Notes: generated from the letters alone by a model not told the origin. Shown: positions 8,185 through 16,990, numbered from the stretch's first letter. The stretch is 64,000 nucleotides of DNA from Pseudomonas bubulae (GCF_900618535.1 NZ_UYJA01000001.1:62001-126000), one strand, 5' to 3'. Numbers and translations: made by a program.

Positions 8185-9146
8185 AACGCGCCGTAGAACG
8201 TCAATTCCCCGAGCTGAGCGGCGGCTACCACCTGCCCAGATTCGCCCTAGTGCAAGGCGTGGCCGATGCCCCGGCCCAGTCCGGGATCTGCGACAACTTC
8301 CGGCCCCGGTACGCGGTAGACCTGCAGGTACTGGCCGAGGACGGTGAACCTGACCCCAACCTGCCGATCCTGGCCGGTGTACCGCTGCCCGTGCCCGTGG
8401 GCGGTGATGAGATGGGTTTTTTCGCCTTCCCGGCCGAAGGCACCATGGTCGTGGTCAACTTCGCCTACGGCATGCCCAGCAAGCCCTTTATCCAGACCAT
8501 CTTGCCCCACGGCCTGAGCTTGCCGAAGGTGCCCAAAGGGGATCAAGTCTGGCAGCACAGCGAAACCGCCCAGCAGCGCGTGGACGCCGACGGTAACTGG
8601 TCGCGGCAGACCGATGGCCGCATACAGGACTTTTCAGCTGACCGCGAAGTGCAGGCCCTAGACAACCAGGAGCACTATCAAAGCCACAGCCAAACCGTGG
8701 ACGACCACTCAAAGGAAACAGTCGGCGGGGTCAAATCCATAGAAGCCCTGGGCGCCATGAAACTGCTGTCAGGCGGGTCAATGAGCGTGGCAGCTGTAGA
8801 TGATTTGCACCAAGCCACTGGCCGCGACCTGAATCTGGTGGTTGGGGATAAGTACAACGCCACCGTGGGTGGCGATATGCAGGAGCGGATCGAGGGTCTG
8901 CGCAAAAGCGTGGCGGGGGAGGGCCAGCGTTTGGTCGCACCTAAAAACTGGATCGGGTCGGATAGCTTGAACTTGTTTCAGGTGGTTTGTGATTTGCTCG
9001 ACCTGGTGCAGGAGATGAGCACTCAACTGGCGGGGCATACGCACGTACCGGGACCGACTCCCAGCCCTACGGATGCTGCTACTTTCATGACAATAAGTAC
9101 TCAAACGATTGCTCTAGCCGAAAAGCTGAAGCCGGTTACGCTGTGA
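8169..9146 (+). CDS. Phage baseplate assembly protein V / tail-spike-like protein
   Basis: A 325-residue protein with the layout of gpV/gp5-type spikes. There is an N-terminal OB-like domain (PRFALVQGVADAP...YAVDLQVLAEDGEPDPNLPILAGVPLPVPV, then GDEMGFFAFPAEGTMVVVNFAYGMPSKPFIQTILPHG). A repetitive beta-helix-like stretch follows (DGNWSRQTDGRIQDFSADREVQ...DLNLVVGDKYNATVGGDMQERIEG), with a C-terminal part ending in GHTHVPGPTPSP. The start is GTG inside the previous gene. The downstream genes usual in a tail module (W, J, I, fibre) are absent, replaced by an AT-rich unrelated gene, so no functional particle is likely from this locus. Confidence 0.75.
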   Translation: MEEAIKRAVERQFPELSGGYHLPRFALVQGVADAPAQSGICDNFRPRYAVDLQVLAEDGEPDPNLPILAGVPLPVPVGGDEMGFFAFPAEGTMVVVNFAYGMPSKPFIQTILPHGLSLPKVPKGDQVWQHSETAQQRVDADGNWSRQTDGRIQDFSADREVQALDNQEHYQSHSQTVDDHSKETVGGVKSIEALGAMKLLSGGSMSVAAVDDLHQATGRDLNLVVGDKYNATVGGDMQERIEGLRKSVAGEGQRLVAPKNWIGSDSLNLFQVVCDLLDLVQEMSTQLAGHTHVPGPTPSPTDAATFMTISTQTIALAEKLKPVTL

Positions 9147-9194
9147 ATATATGCATAGTGTATTGTGAGTGGACAGCATTAGGGGGGTGTGAGA

Positions 9195-10184
9195 GTGAGC
9201 CTTAAGAATGGTACAAAAAATCAACATTTTTTGTCGCAGTCAGAACAGCGTTTAAATGCATCAAACCCTATGTCCGCCAACGGGAAGGAGATGCGGATAT
9301 TCGAGTTTGAGGTTGTTGATCGAGAGAACCACAGGATAAAGTTGCGCTCTAAAAAAGGGACGCCAATAAGGGGGGCTCTTAGTCTTAGTGACTTATTTAG
9401 CTTTGATGTGCTGAGTGATGGCGCTGACAGATACAACTTTGAGCATTTGTTTCAAAAGTATGAATCAGGCGTCAAGGATGTAACTTTAGAGTTGCTCGGG
9501 AAGCTGAAAGCTCCAGGGGCTGATGTGACGTCGGAAATACTTAACATACTTACCATTAAATTCATGAATTTTGTTCGCAATCCATACTCAGCGAAAAAGG
9601 TTCTAAACACCTTTCCTCACTTAAGAAACCTCAAACCTACGGATCCAGTTCATCTAGCTAACTTCGAAAGGGTACTGACCGGTAGCAAGCCGCAGCAAAG
9701 ATATCTTTGTGAAATACTCAAGATATCAGAAAGCGACTATGTTGAGTGGTTAGGAGTGATCTTTCTTGTGCTAGCGCCCCTTGCGAAGAATGAAAGTAAT
9801 TTTTTAAACAGTATGATTGAAAGTCTACTTGGTAACCAAGACTATTACTTGACGGTTTTCATTCACACCTACGAAAATCACTCTTGTCTTTTGTCTGATC
9901 GAGGATTTAGTACTCCGCTCCCTGAGCAGGATTATCTCTCATTTGATTTTAATTTGAGTTCAAAAAGTTTCATACGATATATATTTTCTGATATTGACTC
10001 TGCGGCCTCAGGGTGCTTGACAGATAGGCAGATTAAATTATTTAAAGCAACAAAAAAAATCAGTGCCGTGCATATTCATGACGACCTTCCTTCCCTCAGC
10101 ATATATAACAAGCATGTAGTTTATCAGTGCTACAGTAAAGTGTTTTGCTCAGATTCAATATGCTTCGGCTTAGACGAAAGCTGA
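9195..10184 (+). CDS. AT-rich accessory gene, DUF4238-like N-terminus, unknown function
   Basis: A 329-residue protein whose base composition is clearly more AT-rich than everything around it, a sign of separate acquisition. The N-terminus (GTKNQHFLSQSEQRLNASNP...RIFEFEVVDREN) resembles the start of DUF4238-type proteins (the 'KNHHF-P' type motif), by memory. The rest, with FMNFVRNPYSAKKVLNTFPHL and a Cys/His-containing tail (HTYENHSCLLSDRGF), is not recognised. No signal peptide or membrane segment is visible. The GTG at 9195 is preferred because a run of G lies 8 bases upstream. Its position as the only intact non-structural gene in a decayed prophage fits a moron or phage-defence gene; that is inference. 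Confidence 0.6.
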   Translation: MSLKNGTKNQHFLSQSEQRLNASNPMSANGKEMRIFEFEVVDRENHRIKLRSKKGTPIRGALSLSDLFSFDVLSDGADRYNFEHLFQKYESGVKDVTLELLGKLKAPGADVTSEILNILTIKFMNFVRNPYSAKKVLNTFPHLRNLKPTDPVHLANFERVLTGSKPQQRYLCEILKISESDYVEWLGVIFLVLAPLAKNESNFLNSMIESLLGNQDYYLTVFIHTYENHSCLLSDRGFSTPLPEQDYLSFDFNLSSKSFIRYIFSDIDSAASGCLTDRQIKLFKATKKISAVHIHDDLPSLSIYNKHVVYQCYSKVFCSDSICFGLDES

Positions 10185-10696
10185 TCGCAAGACCATAGTG
10201 TTTATCCGAAAAACTCCACCCAAAGAAAAAAGCACATGAAAAAGCACTTATCCCCCTCCCGCCGACGGGCCTTGTGTCCTTTTTTTGTGCAAATTCGAAT
10301 GTAGTGCAAACGATCCTGCAGCCCAGGCGGGCCGTGGGGCTCTGCAGGCGATTGCCATTTGCACAGAATGCAAAGCCGGAGTTTCTGGCTTGGGCAGCTC
10401 AGTACGATGAGGGGGGCGTCCCTGGACGTAGCCTGGCCAGGCATCAGGAATGGCTGTCTGCGCTTACCTGTACGGTCTTAAAGCTTGAAGGGGACATGTC
10501 TGTTACAGATCGGGTGCGGCAAATACTGGATGCAGTCGACGGACTGAAGCACACACCGTCAGTCATGTGAACGTGTGTTGGCTGTAGGCTTACGTCCAGC
10601 TTGCCAAGCGAGTGGAAGAGATGGGCCAGTCATTCAGCGGCACATAAAGGTCGTCAAAAAGCTCGAGGCAGTTATCCTGGATCGGCACGTTCGCAA
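10185..10696. other. Gene-poor junction at the right side of the element
   Basis: No intact gene. From about 10360 to 10570 on the plus strand the frame reads AKPEFLAWAAQYDEGGVPGR...WLSALTCTVLKLEGDMSVTDRVRQILDAV. This looks like the C-terminal end of a small P-loop kinase/AAA-type ATPase with its 5' part missing. No copy of the dusA 5' sequence (a right attachment site) is visible here or up to tRNA-Gln. Confidence 0.4.
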
Positions 10697-11533
10697 TCAA
10701 AGCATGATGATTGCCGTGCTCTCGAGCAAGACGGGCCGCACCAGAATTTTGTAGCAGTCGGCATCGAATGCCTGCCCTGTCAGTCTGGGGGCCAGTCTGG
10801 CTTCAGACTCGCAGGTATAGGTGCCGATATAGCGCCAGCTGTCCACGACGTGGTACTCCTCGATCTCGCCATGCTGCTCGTGCAATGCGATTGCGCCTGG
10901 ATAGGGCCAGTGATGCACGGCCCAGCGTTCCAAGGCACTCAACAAGCGTTGGGTATGCGCCTTAGGGCTTTCTGCCCCTTTGCAGGCACCGGCGCACTTG
11001 CCTATCTGAGCCCGAAAGCAGCCCCGTCCCGTTGATTTATCCAGGCCCAGCAGGGTGTGGCAGAGCCGGTGCTCGTCCGCAATCTGCATCAGGGCTTCGG
11101 TGGCCATCCGCCGGTTACGGAAAAGCCCGTACAACTGTGGCCCGTCGCAGATGGTGGTGGTGTCGATGATTTCCAGTACCCCGTCGACAATCCGCAATGA
11201 GCACAGACGCTGTTGACGACGAAGTCGCTTGTTCTTCAAGGGTTGCAGTTCTTTGATCAGGCGGGACTCCAACAGCAGGGCACCGATTTCTCCTGCGGTT
11301 TGCTGGTACTCGATCCGTTGTGTCTGGCGCAGCATTCGGGCTTCTTCCGGCGCGCGCAGGTGGGAAAGCAGTCGGCTGCGTATATCGATGCTTTTACCGA
11401 TATAGAGCGGCATGGACTCGCCAGCAGCGTAAAAGAAATACACCCCGGGTGCTCGCGGGGCGGCCTCGACCTGAGCGCGCAGGTGGGTCGGGTATGTATA
11501 AACAAGGTCGGGGCGAGCAGTAGGGGCGGGCAT
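10697..11533 (-). CDS. cho: Cho, UvrC-like GIY-YIG excinuclease
   Basis: A 278-residue nuclease corresponding to the N-terminal half of UvrC, which makes the 3' incision in nucleotide excision repair. The GIY-YIG domain is visible: G30-V31-Y32, Y44-I45-G46 (MPLYIGKS) and Arg52 in IRSRLLSHL. It continues with EIGALLLESRLIKELQPLKNKRLRRQQ and the Cys-containing GRGCFRAQIGKCAGACKGAES. It lacks the UVR and HhH parts of UvrC, as expected for Cho. The ATG at 11533 follows AAGG by 8 bases and replaces a TTG 15 bp upstream. In enterobacteria cho is SOS-controlled, but no clear LexA box was found upstream here. Confidence 0.92.
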   Translation of the reverse strand: MPAPTARPDLVYTYPTHLRAQVEAAPRAPGVYFFYAAGESMPLYIGKSIDIRSRLLSHLRAPEEARMLRQTQRIEYQQTAGEIGALLLESRLIKELQPLKNKRLRRQQRLCSLRIVDGVLEIIDTTTICDGPQLYGLFRNRRMATEALMQIADEHRLCHTLLGLDKSTGRGCFRAQIGKCAGACKGAESPKAHTQRLLSALERWAVHHWPYPGAIALHEQHGEIEEYHVVDSWRYIGTYTCESEARLAPRLTGQAFDADCYKILVRPVLLESTAIIML

Positions 11534-11929
11534 GGGGTGCACCTTCAAGGTGGATCAGTAGGCCTATGTACCAAGCATGGCCAATTTCAGTTCGGGGCAA
11601 TGCAATTGAACACCTCACCGCGCAGCTTTTACCAATAGTCCAGGCGTGATGTGCCAGAAGCTCGCTCAATGCCTGACGCGTCAGGGTATTCAATGTCACG
11701 TATTACTGCTGTTTGTACCACGGGAGTGCTACAAAACACATCGCAAGAACGCCTTGCTCTACGAGGATTGATCAACGGGAACAGTTATTGCTTGAAGGGC
11801 TGAGGGCGGAGGGAAATGCAGACCGCGCAGATTTGTGTGCGCTGTAAGGGTGCGTAAGTTAATCAGGAATTGCGTGTTTTCGAGCGCAAGCAGTTGACCT
11901 ACTCAGAACAGTTTATAGGGAGCTATCGC
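11534..11929. other. Intergenic stretch without recognised gene
   Basis: About 400 bp between cho and an acetyltransferase gene. It holds the promoter regions of both. No convincing coding sequence, tRNA, or repeat was seen. Confidence 0.5.
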
Positions 11930-12442
11930 TTGGAAAACCTGGTCATTCGTCATGCGCAACTAACGGATGCGACGCAGCTCTGCAATGCCGAGCGTGAAAC
12001 GGCCAAAACCCCCGGTTTGCTTGTCTCGCGGCCAAGTGAGTTTAACACTGCAGCCTTTGAGCGAAAAATTCTTGCCCTGAAGGATGATGGCCTTTACCTG
12101 GTGGTTGAATGGAATGACCAGATTGTCGGGCATGCTTTGCTTGAGCCAATCGGGCTTGAGGCCTTTAAGCACGTTATGAGCCTGACTATCGTTGTGCATC
12201 CCGACTATGTGGGGCAGGGTATCGGCCATGTGTTGATGACGCGCTTGTTGCAGTGGGCCGGGGATCGCCCGGGGCTGGTAAAAGTCGAACTGCGGGTGCG
12301 TGAGGTCAATCGCCGTGCGAGGCACCTTTATCTGAAGTTCGGCTTTGTGGAAGAAGGTCGTCTTGAAAAGCGTATACGCCTACCCGATGGCAGTCTGATC
12401 GCGGATATCACCATGGCCTGGTTCGCACCGGAGCACAGCTGA
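11930..12442 (+). CDS. GNAT-family N-acetyltransferase
   Basis: A protein of about 170 residues transferring an acetyl group from acetyl-CoA to an unknown amine. The GNAT core is visible: SLTIVVHPDYVGQGIGHVLMTRLLQWA, with the acetyl-CoA loop V-x-x-x-G-Q-G-I-G, then VELRVREVNRRARHLYLKFGFVEEGR. This order is close to RimL/ribosomal-protein-type and small-molecule acetyltransferases. TTG at 11930 is taken as start because GGGAG lies 7 bases before it and the family begins at MENLVIRHA. An in-frame TTG 60 bp upstream is possible but has no comparable site. It seems to be a single gene. Confidence 0.85.
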   Translation: MENLVIRHAQLTDATQLCNAERETAKTPGLLVSRPSEFNTAAFERKILALKDDGLYLVVEWNDQIVGHALLEPIGLEAFKHVMSLTIVVHPDYVGQGIGHVLMTRLLQWAGDRPGLVKVELRVREVNRRARHLYLKFGFVEEGRLEKRIRLPDGSLIADITMAWFAPEHS

Positions 12443-12529
12443 AGCAGCACTGGGTGGCAGCTTGATGCCCTGACGAACTTAAGCTGTCGTCTATAGTCAG
12501 AGGACCACCCTTATTCTGAGTCCTCGACC

Positions 12530-13000
12530 ATGCTAACGCCTCGTTCACTGATTACAGCCATTACGTGTGTTGCGCTTGTTTGTGGCCCGGTCACTGCCTC
12601 GGCCGATCCAGGTAACGGGAACAGTAAAGGCAATGACAAAGGCGGTCAGCACTATGACCAGGATCATGGCAAGCAAGGTGGCCAGGGCAATAAAGGTAAG
12701 AAGTCAGGCGCTGACGACAGGGCGCATGGCCCGAGTATCAATCGTGCAGCCACGCTTGAAATCATTCACGGGCATAGAGATTACTGTAGCCGAAGCCAGG
12801 CGCTGCCGCCCGGCATCCAGAAGAATCTGGCGCGGGGCAAGCCGCTGCCGCCGGGTATTGCCAAAAAGCTGGATGGCCGACTGGTCAGCAGGCTGCCTCA
12901 TTACGAGGGGTACGAATGGCAGCAGGTGGGCACGGAGTTGATTCTGGTATCCATTGCCACCGGGTTGGTTTATGAGATTCTCAATGGTGCCTTTGATTGA
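12530..13000 (+). CDS. Exported CigR/RcnB-like protein
   Basis: A 156-residue protein with a signal peptide (to about VTASADP, residue 26). A glycine, lysine and histidine-rich low-complexity region follows (GNSKGNDKGGQHYDQDHGKQGG...). The C-terminal domain contains LPPGIQKNLARGKPLPPGIAKKL and YEGYEWQQVGTELILVSIATGLVYEIL, the pattern of the RcnB/CigR family. RcnB is a periplasmic factor in nickel/cobalt homeostasis, and CigR an inner-membrane antivirulence factor; which role applies here is unknown. The tail looks like a short membrane-associated helix. The gene stands alone. Confidence 0.8.
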   Translation: MLTPRSLITAITCVALVCGPVTASADPGNGNSKGNDKGGQHYDQDHGKQGGQGNKGKKSGADDRAHGPSINRAATLEIIHGHRDYCSRSQALPPGIQKNLARGKPLPPGIAKKLDGRLVSRLPHYEGYEWQQVGTELILVSIATGLVYEILNGAFD

Positions 13001-13274
13001 TGTGACGCCGTTGTGTCGATCAGTGCCTGAAACTCCGGGCTTATCCCTCGACTAGACCCGGGAAAAGCCCGGCCAGCCGGGGCAATGTGCCAGTGTTTCT
13101 CACTAAGTGGCTGTTTTTGAATAAATTTATTTAAAAAGTGCTTCCCATATCCTCAGAGTGCGGGTATATTTGCGCTCGTTCTCACAGCGAACCCTTACAG
13201 GTTCACGGCGATTGGCAACATTCGCAAGCTGCAAGGACGTTAAATGAATGCCAGGCATTCATCGCAACAACTAC

Positions 13275-13349
13275 AGGGGCGTCGCCAAGCGGTAAGGCAG
13301 CAGGTTTTGATCCTGCCATGCGTTGGTTCAAATCCAGCCGCCCCTGCCA
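13275..13349 (+). tRNA. tRNA-Gln (anticodon UUG)
   Basis: A 75-base cloverleaf with encoded CCA. Acceptor arms AGGGGCG and CGCCCCT pair fully. The D arm is GCC/GGC, and the anticodon stem GCAGG/CCTGC encloses the loop TTTTGAT with anticodon TTG. The T arm GTTGG/CCAGC holds TTCAAAT. It matches Pseudomonas tRNA-Gln with the first acceptor pair exchanged. Confidence 0.95.
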
Positions 13350-13513
13350 TTTTCCAGATCTTGTCCAGCATCGGGCAAGACTCTCCAAGCACAGCGTCAA
13401 CGCCGTTCGGCCTGACGCAACCTCGCTAGTCACCCATCCCATACCAATTAATACCACTGTCTTTTTCTTGCCCATTCGGTTTGTGGCGGATCAGTCCTGC
13501 GCGTTTCTGCAGC

Positions 13514-14371
13514 TCAACCCATTGCCTGTGAAAGCAGTGCGTACTGGTGAACACCTTCAGTGGATTGCGGGGGTGTGCCGAGGGCCATTTGGGTCACCCG
13601 GTCTACTGGGCCCAGGCCGGCCCGCGTCAGCCATTCACACAGACCGCTGTTATGTGGCACATCGATACGCACAAACTGGCCAGGGATCCGTGAGAGCAGG
13701 GTGGCGATCAGGTGCCTGGCCTGCCGGGGATTTTGGGCAATCACCGGGCCAATGCAATGGCCCTTTCCGGCGCGGCGCAACAGGGCAAACGCCTGTAACT
13801 GGCCACCGCACTCGATACCGGCCGTGTGTTCGATAGTGTCGTGCAGATGGGCGAAAATGGCACTGCGATCCAGCCCGCTGCCAGCGTTGGCCAGTGCCAG
13901 TTGCCGTGCCTGATCCTCTGCGTTGAGGCTGCGGCAGTGTTCGTCTGCGGCCAGCGGTTCAAGGGCCATACATTGTGCCGGGCCCTGGCGCTGCTCGAGG
14001 GTGCCGAACTCGATAAAGCCCTGGCTCAGATACAGCGGTGCGCCTGCCGCCGAGGCATTGAGGATCGCCGTGGCCGGCTTGCAGGCCTCGAGCGCCAGCT
14101 CCATCAATCGGCGGCCAACACCCTGGCCCTGATAATCGGGGCTGACCACCACCAGGCCAATGGTTGCAAACGCACCTTGTGGGCAGGCGAACGCCGTGCC
14201 GATCAAGCGCTCACCTTCGCAGGCCGCAAAGCCTTTGCACAACCGGTGCAACAACGCCCAGTCTTCCAGGCGATGGGGCCAGTTCAGTTGCGCGGACAAC
14301 CTGTGGGCGGCGGGCAAGTCGGCCCGGATCATGGCGCGGTAAGTGAAGGCAGCCTGTTGCGGCGCGGGCAT
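13514..14371 (-). CDS. GNAT acetyltransferase with two GNAT-like halves
   Basis: A 285-residue protein. The N-terminal half is a standard GNAT domain (TIGLVVVSPDYQGQGVGRRLMELALEAC, with the acetyl-CoA loop QGQGVG, then LYLSQGFIEFGTLEQRQG). The second half (about residues 150-285) has a weaker related fold (CGGQLQAFALLRRAGKGHCIGPVIAQNPRQARHLIATLLSRI), typical of two-domain acetyltransferases of unknown substrate. The ATG at 14371 is chosen because AGGAG lies 7 bases before it, rather than an in-frame ATG 27 bp upstream. It converges with the tRNA-Gln locus and appears to be transcribed alone. Confidence 0.88.
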   Translation of the reverse strand: MPAPQQAAFTYRAMIRADLPAAHRLSAQLNWPHRLEDWALLHRLCKGFAACEGERLIGTAFACPQGAFATIGLVVVSPDYQGQGVGRRLMELALEACKPATAILNASAAGAPLYLSQGFIEFGTLEQRQGPAQCMALEPLAADEHCRSLNAEDQARQLALANAGSGLDRSAIFAHLHDTIEHTAGIECGGQLQAFALLRRAGKGHCIGPVIAQNPRQARHLIATLLSRIPGQFVRIDVPHNSGLCEWLTRAGLGPVDRVTQMALGTPPQSTEGVHQYALLSQAMG

Positions 14372-14424
14372 GATGAAACTCCTGGAACATGTGCGCACTA
14401 TCTACAGGTATTGCCGCCGCGCTT

Positions 14425-15144
14425 TCAACCCCCGTGTGCGACCTCATGCCTGGCCGACATGATGCTCGCCACCTGACGTGGCTGGCAGTTGAGGTAGGCC
14501 GAGGATTGCAGCCATTGCTGGTCGGGGTACCAGGCAAACATGAACTGGCCATTTTTGAGTTTATCTACGACCTGACGCGCCACTTGCGGGCGGACCGCCG
14601 GGCAGCCGAGGCTGCGGCCGATGCGGCCCTGGGTTTTGCTCCACAGCGGGTTCACGTAATTGGCGGGGTGGATCACGATCGCCCGTTCACGGGCCTGATC
14701 ATTGATGCCGGGCTCAAGGCCGTCCATGCGCAATGAGTAACCATGGCTGCCCACATAGCTTTCCTGGGTGCTGAACAGGCCGAGACTGGACTGGTTGCTG
14801 CCTTCGGTATTGGAGAAGCTGGTGGCGAAGTTCTCGCCGGATTGTTTTCCGTGGGCCACCAGATCACGCAGAACCAATGTCTTGCGGGTCAGGTCAAAGA
14901 TCCAGAGACGGCGAGCGGTTGAAGGTTGCGAGAAGTCGATTACCGCCAGATGCCGAGCCTGTTTGGCTCCGTTATTGACCGCGCACTGCATGGCGCTGAG
15001 GGCACTTTTCAGGGCCTGGGGGTTGAGTTCCGGGGCGGCATGGCTGAGCTTGTTGAGCAAGAGCGGATTAGCAGCGTAGGCAGTAGTGCAGGTTGCGCTT
15101 AAGGCGATGGCTGCAAAGCAAAAACGGCGTAAAAAGTTGAGCAT
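14425..15144 (-). CDS. Murein L,D-transpeptidase catalytic domain (YkuD_2) protein
   Basis: A 239-residue protein with a signal peptide (to TAYAA, about residue 25), hence periplasmic. The catalytic region has His159 in AIVIHPANYV and the nucleophile Cys181 in GRSLGCPAV, with the SHGYSLRMDGLEPG stretch of the YkuD_2 family. Such proteins are predicted to act on peptidoglycan stem peptides, though many are biochemically uncharacterised. It is divergent from a second, larger L,D-transpeptidase gene only 145 bp away, so the two cell-wall genes share a promoter region. Confidence 0.88.
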   Translation of the reverse strand: MLNFLRRFCFAAIALSATCTTAYAANPLLLNKLSHAAPELNPQALKSALSAMQCAVNNGAKQARHLAVIDFSQPSTARRLWIFDLTRKTLVLRDLVAHGKQSGENFATSFSNTEGSNQSSLGLFSTQESYVGSHGYSLRMDGLEPGINDQARERAIVIHPANYVNPLWSKTQGRIGRSLGCPAVRPQVARQVVDKLKNGQFMFAWYPDQQWLQSSAYLNCQPRQVASIMSARHEVAHGG

Positions 15145-15288
15145 GATTTGCGTATTCTCGATGGAGTCAGACCAGTAATGCTGCGCCGATAACTTGGCGC
15201 TTGGGTTTTAACTGCTAGCCTGTGGGTTTGCCGTGACCGCTGATTGAGCTGAAGTTAAAGATGACGGCCCATAATTGGAGTAAAGCAG

Positions 15289-16848
15289 TTGTTCAAAAAA
15301 CGCGCATTTTACTTGAGCATTGCCTTGCTGACTGTGCCACTGGTCGCTGTAGCCGATCCCCTACAGGCAGACACCACAAGCCCGGTACAACAAGCGCTCA
15401 GCCAACTGCCGCAAGCCTGTCCGGTCCTGGCGCCACGGGTCAATGCACCGATGCTGCGAATGCTGCAGGGGTTTTATCAGGGGCAGAATGACCAGCCGGT
15501 ATGGTCGGTCAATGGCCGTTTGAGCGCCCTGCAAGGGGAGCTTGCGCAGTTGGCGGATGACGGTCTGGACCCCGACACCTACAAACTGCCTGTCGCTGGT
15601 GATCTGTGTGCCGATATCGGGATCAGCCAGCAGTATCTGCAAGCCTTGCAGGACCTGCACTATGGTCGCCTGCAGCAGTCGCGGTTCGAGCCGGTATGGC
15701 ATGCCAGTGAGGTTGCACAAGACCGCCAGGCCCGCATCCTGGCCTTTGCCGGCCCGGGCCTGGCGGACTTGCCCCGGGCTTTTGAACAGGCGCGCCCGCA
15801 AAACGAGCTGTATCAAAACCTGCGTCGGGTCTATGCCCGCCAGCGTCAGCAACCCTTGCCACAATGGCAACCACTGGCCAGCGGGCCGTTGCTGCGTCCG
15901 GGGGCTGAGGATGCGCGGGTGCCCGAGCTGGCCCGGCGACTGGTCAGTGAAGGCTACCTCAGCCACCTGCCGGCGACTGTCGATCACCATTACAGCAATG
16001 AACTGGTGGCGGCGGTGAAGAGCTTCCAGCTCGACCATTCGTTGCAGGCCGACGGTGTAATCGGCGCGGGCACCCTTAAAGAACTCAACATCAGCCCCCA
16101 GGCGCGGCGTGAGCAGCTGCGCATCAATCTGGAGCGCTTTCGCTGGATAGCCCAGGATCTGGAGCCCGATATCCTGCTGGTCAATGTGCCCGCAGCGCAA
16201 CTGACCGTGTACCGCAACGGTGTGCCGGTGTGGCAGACACGCACCCAGGTCGGTCGTGCCGAGCGCCAGACCCCGCTGCTCAAGTCCCGGGTCAATCGCC
16301 TTACGCTCAACCCGACCTGGACCATTCCGCCGACCATCTTTCGTGAAGACAAACTGCCGCAGATCCGTCGCGACCCGTCTTTCCTCAGCCGTCAGGACCT
16401 GCAGATTGTGGACAGCAACGGCCAGCCGCTGGCGGCTCAGGATATCGACTGGGATCGACCGGGCAACATCCTGCTGCGCCAGGGCGCGGGGCCGAGGAAC
16501 CCGTTGGGCCGTATTGCCATCCGCTTCCCCAATCCGTTCTCGGTGTACCTCCACGACACCCCTAGCCAGGCCTTGTTCAGCAAGGGGCCACGGGCTTTCA
16601 GTTCGGGTTGCGTGCGGGTTGAAGCGGTGTTCCAGCTGCGTGACTTGCTGGTGACACCTGCCGAAAAAGTCCGTAGCGAGGAGCTGTTGGGTACCGGGCT
16701 GACCCATGAGTTCAGGCTGTCGAACCCGACACCGATCCTGATGACCTACTGGACCGCCCAGGCAAACAAGGACGGCAAGGTGACCTACGCACCGGATATC
16801 TACAATCATGACCCGGCATTGATTGCGGCTCTGGCCAGCAAAAAATAA
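15289..16848 (+). CDS. L,D-transpeptidase of the YcbB/LdtD type
   Basis: A 519-residue periplasmic enzyme that makes 3-3 crosslinks in peptidoglycan. It has a signal peptide (LLTVPLVAVA), a scaffold region (DDGLDPDTYKL), and a peptidoglycan-binding domain at about residues 200-265 (LVSEGYLS...LVAAVKSFQLDHSLQADGVIGAGTLKELN). The YkuD catalytic domain carries Cys441 in FSSGCVRVE, with NPTWTIPPTIFREDKLPQIR preceding it. The order matches YcbB. Start is TTG at 15289 with GGAG 8 bases upstream. It is divergent from the YkuD_2 gene. A hairpin repeat follows the stop codon. Confidence 0.93.
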   Translation: MFKKRAFYLSIALLTVPLVAVADPLQADTTSPVQQALSQLPQACPVLAPRVNAPMLRMLQGFYQGQNDQPVWSVNGRLSALQGELAQLADDGLDPDTYKLPVAGDLCADIGISQQYLQALQDLHYGRLQQSRFEPVWHASEVAQDRQARILAFAGPGLADLPRAFEQARPQNELYQNLRRVYARQRQQPLPQWQPLASGPLLRPGAEDARVPELARRLVSEGYLSHLPATVDHHYSNELVAAVKSFQLDHSLQADGVIGAGTLKELNISPQARREQLRINLERFRWIAQDLEPDILLVNVPAAQLTVYRNGVPVWQTRTQVGRAERQTPLLKSRVNRLTLNPTWTIPPTIFREDKLPQIRRDPSFLSRQDLQIVDSNGQPLAAQDIDWDRPGNILLRQGAGPRNPLGRIAIRFPNPFSVYLHDTPSQALFSKGPRAFSSGCVRVEAVFQLRDLLVTPAEKVRSEELLGTGLTHEFRLSNPTPILMTYWTAQANKDGKVTYAPDIYNHDPALIAALASKK

Positions 16849-16868
16849 TTCGGCCATTGCGGACTTTC

Positions 16869-16913
16869 GTAGCAGCTGACGAACGCAGCCTCGCTCCGCT
16901 CGTCAGCTGCTAC
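16869..16913. repeat. Hairpin repeat GTAGCAGCTGACGA...TCGTCAGCTGCTAC
   Basis: Perfect 14-bp inverted arms (16869-16882 and 16900-16913) just after the L,D-transpeptidase gene. The same core, GTAGCAGCTG, recurs in a longer hairpin at 38270-38316 behind the aminopeptidase gene. This indicates a dispersed Pseudomonas repeat that may act as a terminator. Confidence 0.75.
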
Positions 16914-16990
16914 ATAGTCTTGGGCAACTTGCCTCATCTGCAGGCGAGCCACTAGTATCCAGCTCCCGATTGTCGACCCTGAGAGCCCCC

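Noticed and set aside
10202..10444. Minus-strand frame with Cys pairs (LCILCKW, HYIRICTKKGHK)
   Set aside because: The cysteine spacing does not match a zinc ribbon I can name, and it overlaps the kinase-like remnant; a chance frame is likelier.
11534..11640. LexA (SOS) box before cho
   Set aside because: Cho is SOS-regulated in enterobacteria, but no CTGT-N8-ACAG-like site was found here.
13035..13072. CCGGGCTT...AAGCCCGG inverted repeat behind the CigR-like gene
   Set aside because: The loop is about 22 bases and there is no T tract, so it is too weak to call a terminator.
6243..13274. Right attachment site copying the dusA 5' sequence
   Set aside because: Visual search for the dusA MMDWTD-coding stretch found no second copy, so no attachment site is annotated.
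15361..16857. Open frame of about 500 codons on the minus strand opposite the L,D-transpeptidase
   Set aside because: It mirrors the codon structure of the real gene in a GC-rich genome; no motif or start signal supports it.
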